Made by a program: the position numbers and the translations under genes
Notes under the pieces: model-generated
The model's input: only the letters and a program-made list of their open reading frames with translations
Databases searched by the model: none
What the model was told of the DNA's origin: nothing
Shown here: positions 12,201 through 24,059 of the stretch, one piece after another
How positions within the stretch are numbered: the first letter of the stretch is position 1
How the letters are laid out: each line of letters opens with the position of its first letter
Assembly: GCA_037074705.1 (NCBI GenBank)
Contig: CM073590.1
Location: 44,086,395 to 44,150,394, forward strand
DNA: 64,000 nucleotides
From: Zhengitettix transpicula
Taxonomy: Eukaryota > Arthropoda > Insecta > Orthoptera > Tetrigidae
Direction of reading: 5' to 3'

Positions 12201-12229
12201 ACACGCACCCGTAATTCCTCAACCAGGAA
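9210..12229. other. long AT-rich gene-free stretch
   Basis: About 3 kb with high A+T, short homopolymers and only chance-sized ORFs. A short 'actatatagtatactatactatat' -type palindromic AT run lies near 11418-11442. No tRNA-like structure, repeat family or spliced exon could be supported. Confidence 0.45.
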
Positions 12230-12540
12230 CTCGGCCCGACCAGGACTACCATCTCAAGACATCGCACAGTACGAGTAGGTCCTGCCGAAGCAGATCACTA
12301 TTGAGACAGATTTCCGGATCTCCGCAGCATTCGGCCATTCACCTTCGACGGGTTTCCCGAAACAGGCGCTAACGGCGTTACTGCTGGATCGTCCTCGCGT
12401 AATTGTGGCGGCAAACCAACTGAAAGCTCCAGCGACGTCCTTGATTCGCCGCGGTCGCCTCGGTGGGGGTTTCCAGGCCCTTGCCGGACACAACCCCCGT
12501 TCCCCTCAGCAGTTTCCAGTTTGGCCATTCTTTAGGTCAT
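12230..12540. other. isolated GC-rich island, open in several frames
   Basis: A block of about 300 bp with high GC and many CpGs, bounded sharply by AT-rich DNA. Two minus-strand frames (12254-12493 and 12298-12528) and one plus-strand frame are open, as expected from GC content. The minus frame starting MAKLETAEGNGG looks most like a protein N-terminus. It may be a CpG-rich first exon or a fragment of an uncatalogued retroposon. No tail or duplication was found to decide. Confidence 0.35.
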
Positions 12541-13162
12541 TAAAAGAGATTTGTTATTGTTACCGTATCTTAAAGAGTCCATAGTGGTATCATGATTCAT
12601 ACGAAGACCAGACTCGCTGGGGAAAATTTTTGATCACAGTAACAATATACATAAGCTTTAATCATCATAAAACTATATAATATAGTTTACTTTTTTTTAT
12701 AATTGTACCTTTGGTATGAGAATATAAATGAAACTATGCGACGTTGACGTCATTAATAAAAAGTCATTTAATAATCAAGAAAGCAAGTTTCAGCAAGTTA
12801 TAAACATCAAAAGAACAAAGTATTCTTACAGACGTAATTTATGTGATCTGGATTACACAATGGTTTTCAATTCTAAACTAGCAGTCAGTTGCCGACACTT
12901 GACAGGTTCACATTCGACAATTCAATAACTGTAAAATATAGTGGGAGAGTATTTCAGAGACCTCTACGAGCCTGTATGATGCATAGGCAAAAACTACGAC
13001 ATATATCTGAGTGGCCACTTTGTGTTTATCTAAGTTTTACGTTAACTTCGTCGTTCCTGTAATGTGTTTCTATTTGATTTATTGCCGTGAATTCGTCTTA
13101 CCAATGTTATGATTATTTGCGACATTCCACAATCTGTGATAACTTGAGAATGGTGAGGATCA
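12541..13162. other. AT-rich non-coding
   Basis: Nothing supportable. The plus-strand ORF at 12728-12928 has no recognisable motif or splice context. Confidence 0.4.
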
Positions 13163-13321
13163 TCAGCAATTGCGAATTATTTTAACATTTTCCGGCGCAA
13201 CTTCCAATAAAATACAATCAATTTCTAATCTCTTTTGAACTTTCGTGCCACGATCGCACAAGTGAAAACACTGTCTAAAATGTTGCTCTTCGCATCCGTT
13301 CATCTGAGATTCGAAACTATC
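13163..13321 (-). CDS. short coding-like patch, unrecognised
   Basis: A minus-strand frame reads DSFESQMNGCEEQHFRQCFH and continues with a cysteine- and charge-rich sequence to a TGA at 13163-13165. Composition and codon choice look like coding, but neither end has a strong splice site. It may be an exon or a relic of a mobile element. Confidence 0.2.
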   Translation of the reverse strand, partial: DSFESQMNGCEEQHFRQCFHLCDRGTKVQKRLEIDCILLEVAPENVKIIRNC

Positions 13322-16300
13322 GTTTCAAGTGTAGTGTACAATTGATTAAATGTTTTCTATACACGTTAAAGACACAGACTCCATAGCCGGTGATCGCAGT
13401 CTCTCGATGATTGCTGATGTTTGATCCAGAATTGAATGCTGAATATATAAGCTGCTTTTAAATCGTTGGGAGTACTATTAAGACATCACCTCAATCTTGA
13501 CTTACTGCATACACTTATTTTGTGAATTTACTTATATACGATACCGTGTCACTAATTGTGTTTTCAGTCGATCCTAAGTAGGAAAACATACAACATGAGA
13601 CTTTTGAGAGATTACATTTCAATATTTCTGCCCAATTGATGTATTAGTGTGTTCGACAACATTTCTACACTCAGATTTATAATGTGTATGTATGGAGGAT
13701 AGTGACTGGGTAAGGCGGTTGGATTCATTAAACACTTAAATTGACCTCTGAAATTTTCGTAGCTCCTAGTTCTATATATTTCAGATGCCTACATATTTTA
13801 ACAATGCCAATTAAATTTATCAAGGACTTGAATTTCTGATTCTGTCTGTCTCTTCAAAAAACAAAACTATGTTACGACTGATTTTATCGTGGATCGTATC
13901 TTACTCATCGAGATAGGGGGACTGTAATTAGTAGAGCACATGAAGTAATTTTTTTCTAATATTTGGTATCAAGGAAATCAACTGAGAAATAATATCATTA
14001 GATTAGAACATTAAGTCAAAATTATTCGCACGACTAATATTCAAAAGATACATTTTCTATACACTGACAAGTCGAGTATGACTAATATTACATAATGAAA
14101 TATTCTCAAAGTTTAATCTTCGCGTTGATATCGTTAGTTAATTATTTTCGTTTTACATTAATACGCATCAATAATAGCGGAATAATACACAAGTTTGTTG
14201 TTCAAATGCAGAAATTTCGTAACATGTGAACAATGAATCGACACTGTGTTCAGTTAGAAAGAAGTTACTTAAACCACTAAAGTTTTCTGAGGTCGAATTA
14301 ATGGGCCGAAACAATAGCAAATTTCGAAGTTCAGCCAGGTGTTGCCCGGGTATTTACTTATATTAGATCAAAAACAGGAATTAATTGAATACCGACAAGT
14401 TGGTCAACTACAATATTTTATAATTAACCCCTTTTAACCCTACCGAATACCGACTTTACCGACAGCGGGAAATATGGGATTTGGTACTAATATGGGCCAA
14501 CTTCTTCTTCTCATCCCTCAAAAATTAACTTCAACTTTACCGGCACGGCATGACAGCTTTGAACTCAACGACCTACATAGAAATGGATTCGGCACCAATC
14601 TAGTTTGTTTTCACATATTTTTCATTCCCTTTCACCTCTAAAAATGAAGGCCACAGGGTTTGTTCACAGATCGTGCCATGAGTACTAGTTTGGATTAAAT
14701 TGTTCCGTGTGTTTAACATTTTATGCGTAACACACGGCCATTTTATTTCTTAAAATATGTGAATAGAAACGGTGCCTTTACGAATCCATACGGTAAGGAG
14801 CAGACGAAATGTATATAGGGAGCAGAACTTTGTTATTCCAAGCAATTATGAAGTAGGAACAGAGACGATTCTGTGAGAAATGTGCAGATATTCCCGGGCG
14901 GTGATGACGCAGTTTGTACGTAGCGACAAAAATAGGAAATTATTACGAAAATTACACGTGCAGCGCAGCTCTGCCTGTAGTTAAATTCAGCCTCTCGTCC
15001 TCATTTGGACGATATGTATGTTCCACTTGTTCTGCAGTTCCATTTCGAAATGCTTGTTGAAATAAAGATCAGTAGTTCAGTAAAAAATGTAACTATGTAA
15101 TCCTCATAATTGCAATGACAAGAGTTCAATTGATTAGTGAAAAATATTGACATCAAGTAAACAAATTCGAAAGTAACATTTAAAGTCATCGAACGAGTGT
15201 CGCTCTTCGGATAAGAATAAATTAGGCATGCAACAACTATGATTGCGAAATACATTAAGAGCCACTCAGTTTTGAAGTCAATGTAAGTTCTCATATTAGG
15301 GATACTTACATAAGCAGATGTTAATTCATTTATTAAATTGAGAGAGCTAACTCAAAACTTGGCGCTCCACGAACTGTTTATCATCACCGAAATTATGCAG
15401 GAATAAGTAACTTCCGTTAATGTGTATTTGTCGTTTGATTTAAATCTTAATCATATAACAATATAAAACACATTATGACTTATAATGAATTATTATTGTG
15501 ACGTGGATAAGATTGTTAAAAATTAAAGTTTTAACCAGCAGGAAATTTAAAGGCAAAAATGTGAAAAAGCGGAAAATAAACTAATAAATAGCAATCAATT
15601 ATTAATCAGTACTAATCGTTACTAAAACTAACAACGGGTTCTTCAGATAAATATATCGTCGACCTTAGGTCTTAATTAATAATTTGATAGAAACAAAACT
15701 ATTGTTAGGGCCGGGCATTGAAAGATCACATAAAAATCGATTTATTTTGTTTTCCAGATATAAAACTGAATCGATATAGTGAATCGGATTATCGAAGCCT
15801 CCATCTTTTCAAGTGTCGTATAAATAATTATCACATTCGTATAATCATATTTTGACGCGATACAGGACCCTTAATACAGTCATTATAACAAAGAATTAAC
15901 GGTCACAAAGTATTTTCATAATTGTAAAATTCTTTACGCAGTATAAATATACAGTATGTTGCGGGACACTAAATTAACGATTATAATGTACAAGGCGAGG
16001 ATTACAACAGGATGACACTAGGATGAGTGCTAGTGTGTATATTTTGTGTTTATATTTTTAGGTGCGGATATAAATTATTTCGACCCTCAATTGTGATCAT
16101 AATACACTACACTGTTAATAACTGTTATACGCGCTGAAAAAAAAATTAACAGTTACTTACCAATAGAGGCTGTAGAAGTGTTATCCGAAGAGCCTACATG
16201 AATGCTTCGGCACAAGTTCCTGTAAATAAAATGCAGAAGCTATTAAAAATAAAACTTATTCTGCAACAAAAAGTAAAATAACATACAAGTAGCGTAATAA

Positions 16301-17157
16301 ATAAGCTTTAATGGAGGTTACGTAATAAAACAAGAGTTGAAAATACGTTTGTTAGAAAATGCCAATATGAGAAGATATAAAAAAAACGATAAAAACTTCA
16401 TAGAGTTATGTTAATAATGAAAAAGAAAAGGTCTGCAGAAAATACTGAGCACTATTTATTCTTGGGAAGCGTTCTTGAAAACATAACCGTAAAAATGTTC
16501 AATTCCTGTTCCCTGTTTGAGATCGTTAAGATCATTAAGACGTTAAATCTGCAGTAGTATGTGCTGTGATATGAAGATGTTCCTTGAGAACCTGTCGAAC
16601 AAGTCTTAATAGTAAAAGATAGTACGCATCTTCGTCGGGATTATTGAAAGAAGAATCAATTTTTAGTGGTCTATTCATGATTGTACCCACAAAGAAAATA
16701 AATTAGACAGCAGATATTATTTCACATAAATTTTTCTCTAGACAATCGAAAGAAGAAACAGGTAATTTGAGGGTGGTTTTGAAAAGTCTAGTAGTTGATT
16801 TGGAAAAGTAATCCAACAGTTGCCAAAGTTGCTTCATTCATAAATTGAATATGCCGTAATTATTTGTATTTATTTAGTCTCTTGAGGCGTTTAGCCGTTC
16901 ATAAATAAATGTTTGAACGAGACATGCCCTGTCACGTCTTTAAAATCGAGTAAAACAGTAGCTGCTTCACCAAATAATGTCTCAAACTGGAAAAAAGAAA
17001 AGACTATACGCACTTTAGTTCAGTACATAACTAAAATTGAATTATTTTCTATAGTTTTACTCAACTATTTTACGTTGCTAGCAGGGATATGACACAGAAT
17101 TTGGTCACAGTTTAAATCTGTAATTCTTTAACACTAAACAGGACAATTAAATTTACG
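13322..17157. other. AT-rich gene-free stretch
   Basis: About 3.8 kb of AT-rich DNA. The only long frame is minus 15001-15294, rich in hydrophobic residues (LLMYFAIIVVACLIYSYPKS), which could be a decayed membrane-protein exon but has no defensible splice sites. No RNA gene or repeat family recognised. Confidence 0.4.
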
Positions 17158-17625
17158 TACGCATGACGAGTGCGAACAGTGCACGGAGCGTCGGGCTATC
17201 TTCGCCTCTACGACGCGGGCTCTCCACACACAATACTACACCACATCCCCTCGACTCGTCACCAGTCTGCTCCCAAATTAGCCTTAGGCATAGCTACAGC
17301 CCTTGCAAACAAACCTACGTCGGAAATTATGAACGCAGAATTAATACTATTCACATACAATAATGGTAAAGCTCAACAAGTAGTGTACGAAATGAGAAAT
17401 GCTATTACAGAAAGCTTGAAATTGGGAAAACTACAAATGGAATATTACTCGGAAACAGTTATATTTTTCAGAAATCTTCGGAGAGGCAGAACCTATATTT
17501 TACATGCTACAGCAAGATTAACGCAGCATTTCAAGATTTATTGCGTCAGCAGAATATTTTAGAATTAGCATATAGCAACGTAGTTCAATGTTTGCTTTGG
17601 TGGAATCAACCCCTGGATTGATGAG
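17158..17625 (+). pseudogene. degraded coding region, unrecognised
   Basis: A GC-richer block. After 'cccaaattag' (AG at 17279-17280) a frame reads LGIATALANKPTSEIMNAEL and stays open to 17562. From about 17470 another frame becomes more protein-like (INAAFQDLLRQQNILELAYS) and ends at a TGA near 17620. The switch suggests an old frameshift. No family recognised; a decayed mobile-element or endogenous-virus protein is possible. Confidence 0.3.
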
Positions 17626-18482
17626 CATTGAAGAGATTATAACTAAAGATGACGTGGACTAAACCAAGAATAACGTTGCATGAATTGCTGACGCACAAAT
17701 TTTCTGAATCCTCCGCCCTGAGAACGAAATTTCCTTTTACTGTTCGAATTAATTTTTACGGGTACTTCTTTCGCAATTCACTTTCTTAAGCAGGAAAAGG
17801 AATTTTCGAACAAAAACAAATGTAGATAAATTGGCATCACGTTTAAGTTGCTTAATTTCTTAGAAATAAATTAAATATGTCAAACGTTTATTAATTCTTC
17901 AAGTGTTTTTTATACCGCGAATGAATCTTTAGAACATGTGTAGGTAATCTAATCCACTCTTCTTAGTTTTTTAATAAAATACTGTGCACATAGGTCTCTT
18001 TGAATTCCCTATATAATAATTGTTGATATGTAATAATTATAATACCTGTTTTTTAATACACAAGTTGGTTATTTCACATTTTAACATTTTCCTCATGCTT
18101 AATCGACTTTCAACTCCATACTCGGTTATTTATGCAGTATTCTAAAATTGACCATGCAGATAAACATCTCAGAAAATAGTAAATTAATAATATTCCTCCT
18201 AAATGTTAAGAATTTCAATTGAACTTATAAGCTATAAACCCTTTGTTTACTCCTTGTGCGTTTTAATTATAGCTTTATTTTATGTTTAATACTCTACAGG
18301 TCTAAATAAATTATTTTCCAACCGCTGTGATTAGAAATTATTTACACGAGTCGGCTGCAACTCGAGATTGAAAAAGGCTGTTAACGTTACAGTTAACTTC
18401 AAGCACAAAGATTTATCTACAACGAATGCTATTGGTGGGATACGGATTGGAACAATTTTTATTGTTACTGAATGCAGTTAGC
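17626..18482. other. AT-rich non-coding downstream of the minus-strand gene
   Basis: No exon, repeat or RNA gene recognised in this interval, which lies beyond the polyadenylation signal of the gene ending at 18510. Confidence 0.45.
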
Positions 18483-18488
18483 TTTATT
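18483..18488 (-). terminator. AATAAA polyadenylation signal
   Basis: TTTATT on the plus strand, so AATAAA on the minus strand, 21 bases after the TGA stop at 18510 of the spliced minus-strand gene. The position fits a very short 3' UTR and supports the predicted terminal exon. Confidence 0.55.
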
Positions 18489-18509
18489 GTCTACTGTGAA
18501 TCTATCATC

Positions 18510-18517
18510 TCATTGCA
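18510..18517 (-). CDS. terminal coding exon (Val-Gln-stop)
   Basis: After a strong acceptor ('tctcattttcttgttctttttag') two bases complete GTG, then CAA and the stop TGA. The transcript continues as 3' UTR through AATAAA. Such a short coding remainder is unusual, but the acceptor, phase and polyadenylation signal all agree. Confidence 0.6.
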
Positions 18518-21159
18518 CTAAAAAGAACAAGAAAATGAGAGAATTGAGTTTTATGTTCTAACTTTTAAGTAGTGGTTAAAGGTGGACTAATTTACCGCTT
18601 TAGAATAACCGTTCAGTCGTTTTTCTGTAAAAATTCCAATTAGGTTAAATCACGTTTTGGCACTTCAACCATTTATTTATAGCGTTCGCTATTTTCTCAA
18701 GATGGAGTAGAGCAGCTTTATATTGTTTAAAATATTTATAAATGTTTATATAACAACGATATAAAGTTTCATCCAAATCGGTCTGACCGTTTTCCCGAGA
18801 ACAGTCGGCGTGACACAGTAATCCAGATGATATCGGTTTGGGAAATCCTGTTGCTAAAATCACTCAATTACAAGCTAAGACAAAGGTACTAATTTATTCA
18901 TATTGATACAAGCGAGTCAATTTACTGTTAGGATTGATGAGGTGTGAAATATTAGAATTTTTTACTTATTTTGATGAATTACAATTTCGCAAATTGTGTG
19001 GTCACCTAACCAGTTTTCTCTTATCAAGATAAAACCATCCACAATCGCATCCCGCTGACAACTGAGAAATAGCCACCTCCTATATATTTATCTGGCAATG
19101 GAGAAATCTGTAGCATAGTAAAACTATTTAATTTTTTGGTCCCTAATCTTGCTTTGATGATATTACGTTTCTGGAGTAATAAACTTCTCATTGCTCTCCG
19201 CATTCTTATTTCCCAAGCTTCACGCTAGTTCTCAATTAGCCGAGGAACAGCTACAGCCCTAACATTCAACTCTTCCCGGTGAAGCGACGTCACTACGCAT
19301 ACATACCGTGCCAGTTGTTCTTCGTAATGAACTTCCCGCATGTCGAGACCATTTGATGGCAATTGTGAAAAGGGATAAATTCTTACACCATGCCCAAATA
19401 AAAATGTAGGCTGTAAAAAGGAGGGAAGTGATTTATATGCGGTAGGAAGATAACGTCCTCTAATTTGTCATTTTTCTGTGAATATTACTTAAATGTAATA
19501 AGCTTCGTGAGTTTTTTATAATTTTGTGTAAAACTGCATTTCTGAAAAGTCTTGTTTTTAATCGTTATTATTTATTATACTGTCACCAGTCAACTACTAA
19601 CTAAATATTGGTTTAGCCCAAAGTAACTATCGAACTAGGAAGGGCGAGTTTAAACATATCTTGTAATGCAAAGTGGTTGCCAATTTTACTCTTTATTCAA
19701 TCATGGTTAATTTTGTTCCACAAAAGTCTTATGTCTTCAGGGAATTAACAGTGAAAATCCTGAAGAAACTTCATTTTGGTAGATGGGAAAACAAGTATAT
19801 AAGTATATAAGCTACTACTGCCCATAGCTTCAGATCACAAAGCGACTGGAGAGTTTCGTGTATAATAGGGAGATTGTGGTGAAGAGGAGTGATAGGTAAA
19901 ATCCTGCTGGATTCTAGACCTAGTTCGTTGGGCTGTGTATACTTATCTTTCTTGTGAGTGTTCCCTGTGGTTGTGCCTAAGGGATGAGTTTGTCTAAAGA
20001 TCGTCGACGATGAATGCACCTTTGTTTTGTAGCACATGTAGCTGTAAATAAACAGCACAACTACTTAAACAGGGATACGACTAAACCCTCAAACGCAACA
20101 ACGAAATAAATTCTAATAGTATAAAAACGCCTGTATTACAGCCTAATGAGATAAAGAAGTAGCAAGTTAATCTACAAAATTAATTGATAAAGTAGGACAA
20201 CGTTTCTCCTATCCTTGTGGCCTATAGTCAAATTGAATTCGTCACCTGGTTTGTGCCGTGTGTCTTTCTACCAGGTCTTGCGACTTTGATTACCTGACGA
20301 AAGTTACAAGGATTGCAGAAATTGTGTGTAGATTTTATTTAATCACTGAATTTTGTCCGTTCATTCGCTACTACTCTTTCTAATAATAATAATAATATAT
20401 TGGAAGCGGACACATGCCCTGCAAATTACATTACATTACAACTTTTCTTTGCTGTAAGCTACGATATTTTTCTGTCTATTACTACATTTTATAATATGAT
20501 ATCTATCACACATTTCCAAACACACATTCGTCATTTGCTTCATGAAATACTTTGTTGCAACACACTTTATGGTGAAAGCCATGGATCGCCAGTCTCGTCT
20601 TCATGTGTCGTAGTTCATGGTTAGCTTCTATCCATGTCCTGTCTTGCATAGCAGATGTTGCATAGATGTCCTCCGGTATGTTCTTTTTCTTCTCATACAG
20701 ATCTTGTGAAAGCTGCTGGAAGCTGGAACTAGCTGGTAGTATGAGCTCGCATCTTAGATCCTCTATTAGGAAGGTCTGCCAAATATTTTCGTGAAATACG
20801 CAGGAGTCGGCAAACTAATAAGAATAGAATGAAAAGAAAACTTTTTTCTTTTAATTCGTATTCACCTATTGACGCGAAATGTAGAAAAACTCAATTGAAG
20901 TTGCAAAAAATTATTAAACACCAAAGTAAACTGTAGAGCTATCACATTCAACGTATATACAAATCTCTGGGATATACAGCATCGGCTTTACTATAGGAAC
21001 GTCTCAACGCTTCTACGGCCACCTTCAGAGAAACTGGAGCAGGTTCTATTCCATTCCAGTAATTGGCGTGTGTCCATTGAAATCTGGCTGAATCAGATCC
21101 TAAGTGATTTGTACAAGTATTGTTTGAACGACGTGGTGATTCAGTCTTGTATTTGCAGT
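18510..21159 (-). CDS. 3' half of an unrecognised multi-exon gene
   Basis: A minus-strand gene reconstructed from splice sites. Exons in order of transcription: 21159-20978, 20814-20566, 19410-19307, 19061-19006, 18517-18510. Phases agree at every junction, four introns are removed, and the last exon gives Val-Gln-stop followed by AATAAA. The joined C-terminal part is about 199 residues. It is rich in aromatic and charged residues, with no signal peptide or membrane segment in this part, so it looks soluble. I do not recognise the family. The first visible exon starts one base into a codon, so more exons lie upstream (higher coordinates), but I could not place them. The downstream exons are the more secure part. 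Confidence 0.7.
19006..19061 (-). CDS. exon d of the unrecognised minus-strand gene
   Basis: 56 nt. The acceptor is 'ggtggctatttctcag' and the donor AG|GTGACC. Its first base completes the Arg codon left by exon c. The other two frames close quickly or do not fit the phase. It encodes CQRDAIVDGFILIRENWL and leaves one base. Confidence 0.7.
19307..19410 (-). CDS. exon c of the unrecognised minus-strand gene
   Basis: 104 nt. The acceptor tract 'cacttccctcctttttacag' and donor CACG|GTATGT are both near-consensus. It enters in phase 0, matching exon b, and leaves with two bases. It encodes PTFLFGHGVRIYPFSQLPSN and then a charged segment with HYEEQLA. Confidence 0.75.
20566..20814 (-). CDS. exon b of the unrecognised minus-strand gene
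   Basis: 249 nt, 83 codons, phase 0 at both ends. Its acceptor is excellent: on the minus strand 'tttcattctattcttattag' precedes TTTGCC. The donor is AAA|GTGTGT; a second possible donor, GTATTT, lies 15 nt further. Peptide landmarks: FADSCVFHENIWQTFLIEDL, IPEDIYATSAMQDRTWIEAN and HMKTRLAIHGF. No plausible frame is as open on the other strand. Confidence 0.75.
20978..21159 (-). CDS. exon a of the unrecognised minus-strand gene
   Basis: 182 nt. The acceptor follows 'aatattttttaaaatcctag' and the donor is GCT|GTATAT (GT at 20977-20976), leaving phase 0. It encodes a sequence including SARFQWTHANYWNGIEPAPV and then LKVAVEALRRSYSKADA. An alternative donor AAG|GTGGCC lies inside it. The uninterrupted frame in AT-rich DNA, with GC-rich codons, is the main support. 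Confidence 0.62.
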
Positions 21160-22774
21160 CTAGGATTTTAAAAAATATTTACAATATTAAGGGTATTTTC
21201 GTCCTTTTTCTACTAGAAACGTATTTTTACGTTTGGTCACCCAAGTACTATTTATAATATTCTACATGTTGTAGACCCTTAGGTTTCAACATCTGGCAGT
21301 AACTTGTTGAGAAACCAAAAATCGTTACGTGTGCCACCGTGGTATTCGATTTTTTAAAGGGTTTTCATTATTCGTTTAATGCGGAAAGAAGACTTCAAAC
21401 TGCCACAATCCGACCACGCGTAGATCATTGCACCATGAGTTTACGGAAGTTCATTAAGATTAATAAAATAGTCATGGCAAGAGATGGTTGAATTCTCATA
21501 GCGTGAAGTAGAAGTGTGGCTGAGCATGGAGATCCGTTGTGCGTAGTCGCAGTTCTGCACAGCTGACGCAACAGAGATATCGCACAACAGTTACTCTAAC
21601 TCGACACGAATTGTTAATTCTGTAACGCAAGTATTTAGGTTTAAGTTTTTCTTTGTCTCGAAAGTGTTGTTTGCTGTGGTCTTGAGAATTCGAAACCGTG
21701 CACGTGCGTGGGGGTGGAGGAGATAAATATTTCCATCCAAGTAATTTCGTGTCCTGTCTCGATTGTTGGCCTCAACATGACAGAATGGTTAGCCATTGTT
21801 GACTACGGAACTGCAGCTGTGTGCTATAAATCTTGTGACAATGGAAGAATCATTTCGACGAAGTTTTCTGACAATGAAAAAAGTAAAAGAATTGGAGGAT
21901 ATAATGGAGGGGACGGAGATAAGCTTTTGAAACTGGACAGTTGTTCTGCGCTCACCGAAGCTGGTGGATGTGATTAAGAGAGGCTCCGTAAAGTTGTTGT
22001 CTCTGATATAGTTCGAGGCAGAATCGTCGTGAGAAAGGGGCCACAATTGGTTAGTGAAGAGTTCACAGAATAACACCACACAATTTAGTACGACGGCGTG
22101 CCAGCATTCAATCCCGGAGGCCGACGCCTTAGCCAGTGCGTCGGTACGAGAGCTACGGCAAGCAGCACAGCAGAGAATAGCAGTACGCATTTGGTACGGG
22201 CAGCAGATCTCTTCTATGTAAAACCACAGGTGCCTGAGATAAGAGTTTTCATGTTTAACTTTAATAAACTTATATAAAATTTCTTTATTGGCAAATATTT
22301 ATTTTGATTTAACGTAAAAACCCAGCCCATAAAAATAATTCTTTACAATTCAAATGTAAGAACTTGCTCGAACTGCAGCTTTCAACCCAGTCGTCAAATT
22401 AATTCGAATCTTAGACGCAGTGCTTCAGTGTCGACAAGCTATAGTGAAAACGTCAGATGAATCTGTAGTTGAGTTTGAGGGTTTCTCAGGATGCCGATGA
22501 GTTTCTGAATCTTTCCTAACATAAAAAGCTCACAATTGTACAATTGGTCATTAAATTAAAACGGTACGGTTCTCCACAGTTATATCTTATTTCCATCTTC
22601 ATATCATTTTAACTCCTTCAAGCAGAAGACGTCCGCTACTTTGGTATGCATCTTGACCGTAGACTAACTTAGAAAAAATATTATTTAAATGGAAGCAACT
22701 AGGCATGAAGTAAAATTGGTTACTAGGACAAAAATCCAAATTAACTTTACACAACAAAGTACTAAAAAAAAGTT
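21160..22774. other. GC-moderate stretch, possible 5' or regulatory region
   Basis: Between 21500 and 22250 GC is higher than in neighbouring DNA, with ORFs on both strands (plus 21708-21977; minus 21789-22190). Neither has a recognised motif. The plus frame includes MTEWLAIVDYGTAAVCYKSC. It may hold missing upstream exons of the gene ending at 18510, or an old mobile element. Confidence 0.3.
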
Positions 22775-22925
22775 CTCGGGTTTCCAACCGGGTAACACAG
22801 CGATTGTAACGCGACGTTTCGACGACCAAATGCACTGCGCTTCTAGGCGAAGAAGATGACGGTAGTGCATTTGGTCGTCGAAACGTCGCGTTACAATCGC
22901 TGTGTTACCCGGGCGGAAACCCGAG
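22775..22925. repeat. fold-back element (family F, copy 1)
   Basis: Two arms of about 62 bp (22775-22836 and 22864-22925) are almost perfectly complementary around a 27-nt loop containing GGCGAAGAAGATGACGG. The inner arm carries GACGTTTCGACGACC. After the right arm comes 'ttttcaacaaatacaccggg', closely matched after the copy at 34450-34536, so the element extends beyond the hairpin. Predicted proteins here are artefacts of the palindrome. A link to Penelope-like elements is possible but unproven. Confidence 0.65.
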
Positions 22926-22959
22926 AAATTTTTCAACAAATACACCGGGAAAGCCTTCG

Positions 22960-23290
22960 ATCTTTGATAACGGTTTACAACTATGGGGAACTACAAGAAA
23001 CTCTAACTTAAACATTTACAGAGATTCCAGTCAAAGGCTCTAAGTATAATAGAAGATGCTCCATGGTATGTGAAAAACGAGGTCATCCATCGGGATCGTA
23101 AAAAACGATGAAGGAAGTGAAGTGCACGAGTCCAGTATATTAAAAGATTAGAAAAACATACAAACTATCTAGCTATGAACCTGCTTAACAACAGACACTC
23201 CACCAACAGACTAAAAAGACTCAGTTCTCTCGAACTGCTACGTCGGTGATGCATGTATATAAAATATTATCTATATAGTAATAAGTAATT
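22960..23290 (+). mobile_element. Jockey-like LINE, C-terminal ORF2 relic
   Basis: The plus-strand translation gives LQRFQSKALSIIEDAPWYVK, NEVIHRD and a later RLKRLSSLELL. This is the pattern found at the C-terminus of Jockey-clade reverse transcriptase proteins (iQrfQ+k.LR.i..APwyv.N..ihrDl). Stops and frameshifts interrupt it. The catalytic RT core is absent, so this is a 5'-truncated, dead copy. Confidence 0.65.
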
Positions 23291-24059
23291 TTGGAGGAGC
23301 CCTCCACTGGGATGGCGACTCACATGAACTTCTTTCTACATTTAATTTACTTATTGCTCAACAGAGCAGATTGTAAATATAAATTAAAGATTAAAATTTT
23401 TTTAGACCTAGTGTTTGTATATTTTAAAAGCAGACATGGAAGTAAAATTTACCAAATGCTCCTGTTTAAGATACATTTAAAATAACGAAGCTATAAAGAT
23501 ATGGATTAATTCTGTTCTATTTTCTACTAAATGCCTCACAATTCTGTAGTTGACAAACGAACAATGTTTTATCTAAATCACTCCTTTTCTTTCCTTCAAT
23601 CAAACGTTTACAAGACGTAGTATAGTGTGTCTTTTCATAAATTTGTAAAGATTCTTATAAGTCAGTGATATTTTTTTATCTTCGTCGTTCCATGTTCTTA
23701 GGACATTTAAGGTTCTAATATCCAACCACATACAAGATGCTTAACTTCCTTCGGTTTCTCCACTAGTTCATAATTACATATTATTAATTCTTATAAAAGG
23801 GCATTCCTTTATTTACTGATACATTAATCTTTCAATAATGAACCACCGCTCATACATCTGTTTGTCTGAAAAACTATTAATAATTTCCAACAAAATACAG
23901 CTAAAATCTTAAGGATTTATCAGTAGTCATAATATACGTTCTTTCTACTATTTGGAAACCCTCATACTACATATCGAATAAACAATAAAAATCAGGAATC
24001 GTATCACTCAAACTTTACTTGAAAACTCAAAGAAACAAACCACAAAACACCTTCCTCTT
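23291..24059. other. AT-rich, possible N-terminal part of the Penelope-like relic
   Basis: No gene recognised. Sequence from about 23960 may already belong to the Penelope-like element, but I see no diagnostic motif before 24140. Confidence 0.35.

Noticed and set aside
18645..18863. 72-codon minus-strand ORF
   Set aside because: Lies in the last intron of the spliced gene, has no splice support, and resembles repeat-derived sequence.
19771..20058. 95-codon minus-strand ORF between exons b and c of the unrecognised gene
   Set aside because: Its best acceptor gives a phase that does not fit exon b, and the direct b-to-c junction is in frame.
22599..22945. Overlapping minus-strand ORFs
   Set aside because: Both run through the fold-back hairpin; the palindrome explains them.
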